From: Fen-7 sp041494285
GTDB taxonomy: Archaea > Halobacteriota > Methanosarcinia > Methanotrichales > Methanotrichaceae
Assembly (NCBI GenBank): GCA_041494285.1
Contig: JBGQAL010000046.1
Coordinates: forward strand, 1 to 16,843
DNA length: 16,843 nucleotides
Reading direction: 5' to 3'
In this document: positions 13,285 to 16,843 of the stretch, piece after piece
How the letters are laid out: the number at the start of each line of letters is the position of its first letter
Numbering within the stretch: position 1 is the stretch's first letter
Program-made: the position numbers and the translations under genes
The notes under the pieces: model-generated
The model's database searches: none
The model's input: the letters and a program-made list of their open reading frames with translations, nothing else
Told to the model about the DNA's origin: nothing

Positions 13285-16278
13285 TTACTTTACCTCGACT
13301 GAAGAATCTTGTGCGGCTGCTGATTCCTCTTCGGCTAGTGGATACTCGAATACAGGAGCAATCGGACATCTTTCGCAGTCAACCAAACCTGGACACCTAT
13401 TGCGAAGAGTAGAGCATTTCCAAGGATGATACCCGCGGTTTATTGTATAATCGACGTGCATTGCCGTTGTTGCCTCGTCATAGTCGGCTTGGCCCGAAAA
13501 CATTTTGACGATCTCGTCCCGGCTCTTTCCCGAAGCAAGAGCCTCACATACAACCGCGATTCGCATGTCATGCCCTTCCCCGCCGTTCAGTTGCCTACCA
13601 AGTGCAGCCACTATACAGGGCCTCATCTTCATCGAATTAAATCTTCTATGTGGTAGTACAACAGGACGTGAGGATGGAGGTGATAATCTAGCCGGAATGT
13701 ACAGGCGCTCGCCGACCTTAACTGAATCTTCAGCCGGTTCTCGCAGCTCGGCCAATTTAGTGATGAATATGGCATCGACAGACTCTAAATTATCGCCCAA
13801 AAGTTCGGAACGTTTCCCTGTCTTATTATTGATGCACAGCGGCAATTTCAATGGGACTCCCAACGCTCGGTGTTTATTTTTCGTCTTCGGAAATACTTCG
13901 GTACCGTGCCAAGCTAGATCAGGATATTCATTCTTCAACTCGGCAAGAACCGCCTTCAGGAAGTCGTGGACAATTGCGGGCTGTGTCGGCACTATCGGTA
14001 TCCAGAGATGATAACTGTCAGGAGATCCGGTAGATTCCGGTATCGCTTGTATTCCAAGAACCTCTTCGATGAAGTATTTGGCTGCTTGAAGGCGCGGACG
14101 AGCCGGAGTATTGCCGCCGTGGTTGTCGAAGTCAAATGCGCATTGAACGGTTAGACTGTCTGCTCTTATCGGGTATGTGGCCACGGTAACATCACCGGAC
14201 AACATCTTTTTCATGAGTTTAGTCCAATCCTTGGTTGGTCTCGGCCGGTATTCGAATTTGCCAGTTTTGTTAGGTTTGGTTGACTGCTCGGCATGCTGAA
14301 ATTTGTAGGATCGAAAGTATTGATCGTATGTGTCGATTGTGGTCATGAGTTGATCTCTGTTCACCCGGACTGAATATAGAGCACCGAAATATCGATCAGG
14401 CTCGTTTTCCTTTATATAGGGCGAAGTAATATTTTCGGGTTTTTCCCTTATATTAATATAAGGGAATTTCCCGTTTTTAGCACTTCGCCCTATATAAAGG
14501 GGATTTGCTGAGTCCCAAACTTTCTTGATATACGGTTCTGCTTTTTCGTCCCTTGAATCCGCATAATATCTTAACACGGGCATTACCGTCGGCTTTCCTA
14601 GTTCTTCATCGCAGATAACGCCGTACCGATTTTTGCAGACCTTGACTACTCGTCTACCCGGGCCCCATGTAATCATCCTTTGAATATCTTCGGCCCTTGC
14701 ACCAAAAAAGAACACTTCTGAAGGCTCTTTCCCTTCCGGATCTTTGACTCGTGATACGGCCTGAGATGTCGCAGCATCAACCGAATTAATCCGAGCGGAT
14801 TGACTCTCTGCATATGAGTTCGTTAGGCAGTCGAATGAGTGTAAAGGCACCTCAGCAAGTCCTATTCCGATAGCGATCCGGAATGGTACCTCTCTATCTT
14901 TGTTGATGTCTACGCCGATTGTGCCTGCACTTCGGTAGTAGTCAATGTAAAGGTTCGAACACGTCTTCTTGAACGCCTGACGAAGTCTCCCATAAATCTT
15001 GATGTTCGGAGCATACACAATTATTGGTGCATTCTTTCTAGCCTCGGATATTCCCTTGACGAATTCTATGATATCGATAATATGATTTTCATCTGTGTGT
15101 CTAAGGTTCGTGCTCATTCGCCAGGTATCGGCATAGACAGTCATTTTGCTATTGGTATCATTAACGTCCGGGTAAACCACTTCTTCGAACGGCAGAGTGA
15201 CCCCGCCGAACTCCTTTCCTACTAAATCCTGAAAAAAAGTCGGCGTTGGTTGGTACTGTGTACCTGATACAAAAGTCACGTTTGCATTCGGGCTACATTC
15301 CTTGAAGTATTTCTTAAAGTTCTTGTGGGTATGTCCCGTCACGCCACACACATACACCTGACCTATTCCGTCTTGGCTTATGTAGGATAACCGGATATTC
15401 TCTTGGCTCAAGATTTCTAGAACACCACAAAGACTTGAGAATTCTGATTCCTCTACCTTCAACTTATCAGCAAATTTTGCTAGTTTTTCCATTTCAGCCC
15501 AGACCTTATCTTGGTCGTCCGGCGAGAGCACATCTGCGGCTGGGATCCTGTCTTTTCTGATCAACCAGTTGTAAGGATCTGCATCGACCTGTCTCAACAG
15601 ATCGCCGGCTAAGTCTTCGGTGTAATCCAGAAGTCTTTGCCAACTCTCTAGTGTCTTCTGAATCCTCGGAAATGCTAACTTTGAACCTACGGGAATTAGA
15701 TTCGCGAGTTTCAGTCTTAGATCGGTCAGAGTGGTTGTGTTCGGAACCTGTGGCGCATTACCCACGACAAGAGTATGTGATTCGTCTACCACAACAGTCT
15801 TCATATTCGATATGCACTTGCGTAAGAACAACGACCATTCGCTCTCTGTAGCCATTATCATTTCAAGTTTTGCCATGGTCAGTGCCTTCCTTGGAGCGGT
15901 CGGGAATTTTACTATGTCGAGGATTGGGCACGGTGTTCCTCCGTCATCGTCATCTGGATCACCGTTTGCATATTTACAGTCGAGACCACAACATGACGGC
16001 AGTGTTTGCCTGCAATACTTTAGCAGTGGATGTTTTTCAATCTCTTTTTGGATGTACTTGCACGCCGCATTGCCGTAGATGCCAACGACGTTTGAAGTTG
16101 ACTTGATGGTATCGCCGATAATCCGTTTGGTTGGCGTTATTATCAGTGTCGGGTTCCCGGCTCTGTCTTCGTAAATCAAACGGGATGTTGTGTACCCCGA
16201 TCTTATGGTTTTGTGAACAGTGTAATCACCATTAGAGTGCTTACCGGCCAAAGCCACTCGTCGCTCGTCTATAGGCAA
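13285..16278 (-). CDS. SF2 helicase - archaeo-eukaryotic primase - PriL-like fusion
   Basis: 997 residues. Helicase part (1-545): Walker A variant GDYTVHKT (17-24), LIITPT (45-50), DESH box (165-168), VSGT (337-340), and QAVSR (506-510). A cysteine cluster between motifs Ia and II (73, 89, 96, 97, 101, 117) recalls the iron-sulphur domain of XPD-type helicases. Primase part (about 640-830): FDFDNHGG with Asp716/Asp718, GSPDSYHLW with His757, and EVFPK plus LGVPLKLPL, the three AEP motifs. C-terminal domain (about 880-975): RPCIVAAL, then Cys955, 962, 968 and 971, like the Fe-S domain of primase large subunit. It should unwind DNA and prime or copy it: a replication protein of a mobile replicon. 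Start is TTG 16278; no ATG is available after the in-frame stop at 16303. Few residues precede Walker A, so an N-terminal loss is possible. Residues 593-624 are encoded by the palindrome at 14409-14500. Confidence 0.85.
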   Translation of the reverse strand: MPIDERRVALAGKHSNGDYTVHKTIRSGYTTSRLIYEDRAGNPTLIITPTKRIIGDTIKSTSNVVGIYGNAACKYIQKEIEKHPLLKYCRQTLPSCCGLDCKYANGDPDDDDGGTPCPILDIVKFPTAPRKALTMAKLEMIMATESEWSLFLRKCISNMKTVVVDESHTLVVGNAPQVPNTTTLTDLRLKLANLIPVGSKLAFPRIQKTLESWQRLLDYTEDLAGDLLRQVDADPYNWLIRKDRIPAADVLSPDDQDKVWAEMEKLAKFADKLKVEESEFSSLCGVLEILSQENIRLSYISQDGIGQVYVCGVTGHTHKNFKKYFKECSPNANVTFVSGTQYQPTPTFFQDLVGKEFGGVTLPFEEVVYPDVNDTNSKMTVYADTWRMSTNLRHTDENHIIDIIEFVKGISEARKNAPIIVYAPNIKIYGRLRQAFKKTCSNLYIDYYRSAGTIGVDINKDREVPFRIAIGIGLAEVPLHSFDCLTNSYAESQSARINSVDAATSQAVSRVKDPEGKEPSEVFFFGARAEDIQRMITWGPGRRVVKVCKNRYGVICDEELGKPTVMPVLRYYADSRDEKAEPYIKKVWDSANPLYIGRSAKNGKFPYINIREKPENITSPYIKENEPDRYFGALYSVRVNRDQLMTTIDTYDQYFRSYKFQHAEQSTKPNKTGKFEYRPRPTKDWTKLMKKMLSGDVTVATYPIRADSLTVQCAFDFDNHGGNTPARPRLQAAKYFIEEVLGIQAIPESTGSPDSYHLWIPIVPTQPAIVHDFLKAVLAELKNEYPDLAWHGTEVFPKTKNKHRALGVPLKLPLCINNKTGKRSELLGDNLESVDAIFITKLAELREPAEDSVKVGERLYIPARLSPPSSRPVVLPHRRFNSMKMRPCIVAALGRQLNGGEGHDMRIAVVCEALASGKSRDEIVKMFSGQADYDEATTAMHVDYTINRGYHPWKCSTLRNRCPGLVDCERCPIAPVFEYPLAEEESAAAQDSSVEVK
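14409..14500. repeat. 92-bp nested perfect palindrome inside the primase-helicase gene
   Basis: A 19-bp left arm (14409-14427, CCTTTATATAGGGCGAAGT) is exactly complementary to the right arm (14482-14500). Inside, CGGG (14436-14439) pairs with CCCG (14470-14473), and the centre (14443-14466) is a perfect 24-bp palindrome. The whole unit is read in frame as residues 593-624, between the helicase and primase domains. Both strands would form a long hairpin. It looks like an inserted palindromic element or a cruciform site rather than ordinary coding sequence. Confidence 0.9.
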
Positions 16279-16314
16279 AAGCGATCCATCTTTGATGCTG
16301 TCTTAGGATCGCTT
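16279..16314 (-). promoter_or_regulatory. 9-bp hairpin touching the start codon of the helicase-primase gene
   Basis: AAGCGATCC (16279-16287) and GGATCGCTT (16306-16314) are perfectly complementary with an 18-base loop. The stem ends exactly at the TTG start (16278-16276). In the mRNA it would occupy the place of a ribosome site, so it may control translation, or it may be the DNA site of a repressor or replication protein. A 6-codon leader frame (ATG at 16289, MDRFCL) overlaps it. Confidence 0.55.
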
Positions 16315-16359
16315 ATGGCGGAGACCGGGCTCGTATTCGTTGTATGCTGTACCGTAACT

Positions 16360-16367
16360 TTTATATA
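16360..16367 (-). promoter_or_regulatory. TATA box of the helicase-primase gene
   Basis: TATATAAA on the minus strand, within CTTGTATATAAAAG. A transcript start about 25 bases downstream (near 16335) would give a leader of about 55 bases containing the hairpin at 16279-16314. The box also reads TTTATATA on the plus strand, so direction is judged from the gene. Confidence 0.5.
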
Positions 16368-16432
16368 CAAGTAACTGTATAGTTTTACGTTGATACTAAA
16401 TTGATTATTATTTTTGGACATAAATCACCTGT

Positions 16433-16470
16433 GGCAGCGATTTCCGGCGCTGCCCGGCTATTTTTATTCT
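16433..16470. terminator. 7-bp hairpin with T-run
   Basis: GGCAGCG (16433-16439) and CGCTGCC (16448-16454) enclose 8 bases; CGGCTATTTTTATTCTT follows on the plus strand. It lies just after the stop of the AbrB-like gene (minus strand), but the T-run is on the other side, so it would stop plus-strand transcripts better. It could also be an origin hairpin. Confidence 0.4.
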
Positions 16471-16480
16471 TCATTTCAAT

Positions 16481-16654
16481 TCACAACATAACCTTTTCTT
16501 TCGGTGTGACCACGAGGCTTTCACCGTCGAATTCCATTACAATCTTATCATATTCAGACCACATCTGAGCGACCGGCCTCGGAATAGTGATTACCGCGGC
16601 TGTGTTATCGACACTCTTTCGAAGTAGTCTTTCAAATATCATGTTCTTTTTCAT
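16481..16654 (-). CDS. Small AbrB/SpoVT-like DNA-binding protein
   Basis: 57 residues: MKKNMIFERLLRKSVDNTAA, then VITIPRPVAQMWSEYDKIVM and EFDGESLVVTPKEKVML. The pattern (short beta strand ending in ITIPRPVA, a helix, then 'D.I.MEF.GESLVVTP') is that of swapped-hairpin AbrB folds, found in archaeal regulators and antitoxins. It probably dimerises and binds DNA at its own or the replication promoter; no toxin gene is adjacent within the window. AGAAGGAA lies about 10 bases before the ATG and a TTTATATA box at 16714-16707 fits its transcription. It lies directly upstream of the helicase-primase gene on the same strand, separated by 200 bases with a hairpin, so it is a candidate copy-number or replication regulator. 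Confidence 0.7.
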   Translation of the reverse strand: MKKNMIFERLLRKSVDNTAAVITIPRPVAQMWSEYDKIVMEFDGESLVVTPKEKVML

Positions 16655-16706
16655 AAAACGAATTCCTTCTACAAATTAAAAGAGTACGTAAAATTTAACT
16701 TTTTAC

Positions 16707-16714
16707 TATATAAA
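16707..16714 (-). promoter_or_regulatory. TATA box of the AbrB-like gene
   Basis: TTTATATA on the minus strand, 52 bases before the ATG at 16654, allowing a leader of about 30 bases. The site overlaps an AAACGTTT palindrome at 16712-16719 that could serve as an operator. Confidence 0.6.
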
Positions 16715-16721
16715 CGTTTGG

Positions 16722-16808
16722 GTGACTAATGCACCGCATGCTATCGTTTACCGAGGTACACCGACTGTATGCCTCTCTGATGTAGTGACCGTCACCTTGG
16801 GTCCAAGG
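16722..16808. repeat. GTGAC repeats and inverted repeats
   Basis: GTGAC occurs at 16722-16726 and 16785-16789, and inverted as GTCAC at 16791-16795, forming GTGAC-C-GTCAC. It is followed immediately by CCTTGG-GT-CCAAGG (16795-16808). Clusters of this kind occur at replication-protein or repressor sites, but the units are short. Confidence 0.3.
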
Positions 16809-16843
16809 AAAGGCGTGTACAATGAGTTGTTCACGCTCAGATC
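16748..16843 (-). CDS. Possible 3' end of a gene entering from the right edge
   Basis: The minus-strand frame is open from the window end and reads DLSVNNSLYTPFLGPKVTVT, then TSERHTVGVPR and a TAA stop. The 31 residues look protein-like (regular polar/hydrophobic alternation) but no family can be named. It would lie upstream of, and in line with, the AbrB-like gene. Confidence 0.35.
   Translation of the reverse strand, partial: DLSVNNSLYTPFLGPKVTVTTSERHTVGVPR

Larger units (their letters stand above)
12656..16843. mobile_element. Probable integrated plasmid/virus replication module (right end outside)
   Basis: From the point where polB similarity stops (about 12655) to the window end, all genes point left, carry their own TATA boxes and include a primase-helicase fusion typical of mobile replicons, an AbrB-like small protein and proteins without known relatives. 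I see no integrase and no exact attachment repeat. The left boundary, placed at 12655-12730, is inferred from the chimeric ends of the polB fragment and of the gene at 12623-13237. Confidence 0.5.

Noticed and set aside
14941..14960. GGTTCGAA, resembling a tRNA T-loop
   Set aside because: Lies within the helicase coding region and no cloverleaf can be drawn around it.
12655..16843. Exact attachment-site duplication between the polB 3'-end copies
   Set aside because: The two copies (9337 and 12505) are only about 87% alike with mainly third-position changes, so they are diverged paralogues and not a fresh attachment-site duplication.

Overview
The window looks like a stretch of an archaeal chromosome, most likely a methanogen of the Methanosarcinales such as Methanothrix/Methanosaeta. 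This is an inference from three things: archaeal TATA boxes (TTTATATA-type) in front of several genes, GGAGG/GGTGA ribosome sites, and fragments of a family B DNA polymerase of the type I associate with Methanosarcinales. I see no tRNA, rRNA, CRISPR array or recognisable integrase or transposase.

Left part (1-3083). A small winged-helix regulator with an inverted repeat just before its ribosome site is followed by a second small helix-turn-helix-like gene that appears broken by one extra G. A convergent formamidopyrimidine-DNA glycosylase (fpg/mutM-like) has an altered zinc finger. A 76-residue two-helix membrane protein follows. About 1 kb of mostly non-coding DNA then carries several short palindromes, a TATA-like box and a possible gene relic.

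Middle part (3084-7073). An AT-rich 861-residue protein joins an N-terminal HD-type domain to an Hsp90-like GHKL ATPase domain. It stands alone, is flanked by non-coding DNA, and is a candidate defence or stress gene gained by transfer. After a nested terminator-like hairpin and about 480 bp without clear coding comes a secreted protein of unknown function.

A dismantled polB locus (7162-12655). Two short conserved-looking genes of unknown function lead into a 161-residue N-terminal piece of a family B DNA polymerase. Its 3' end follows twice: a short piece at 9337-9564 and a longer frameshifted one from 11942. The two copies differ mostly at third codon positions. The middle of the polymerase, with the exonuclease core and palm motifs A and B, is missing. 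Between the pieces lie two leftward protease-family genes: a membrane-anchored papain-fold protein whose catalytic Cys is Val, and a complete secreted S9 prolyl oligopeptidase.

Right part (about 12656-16843). A mobile or viral/plasmid replication module abuts the broken polB end. It contains, all leftward, an unknown protein whose 3' end runs into antisense polB, a 997-residue fusion (SF2 helicase, archaeo-eukaryotic primase, PriL-like Cys domain), and a 57-residue AbrB-like protein, with a possible further gene entering from the right edge. Inside the helicase-primase gene, exactly between the helicase and primase parts, lies a 92-bp nested palindrome that is translated in frame. A 9-bp hairpin also abuts the TTG start of this gene. 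These two structures, the fusion protein, the HD/GHKL protein and the inactive papain homologue are the items most worth following up.
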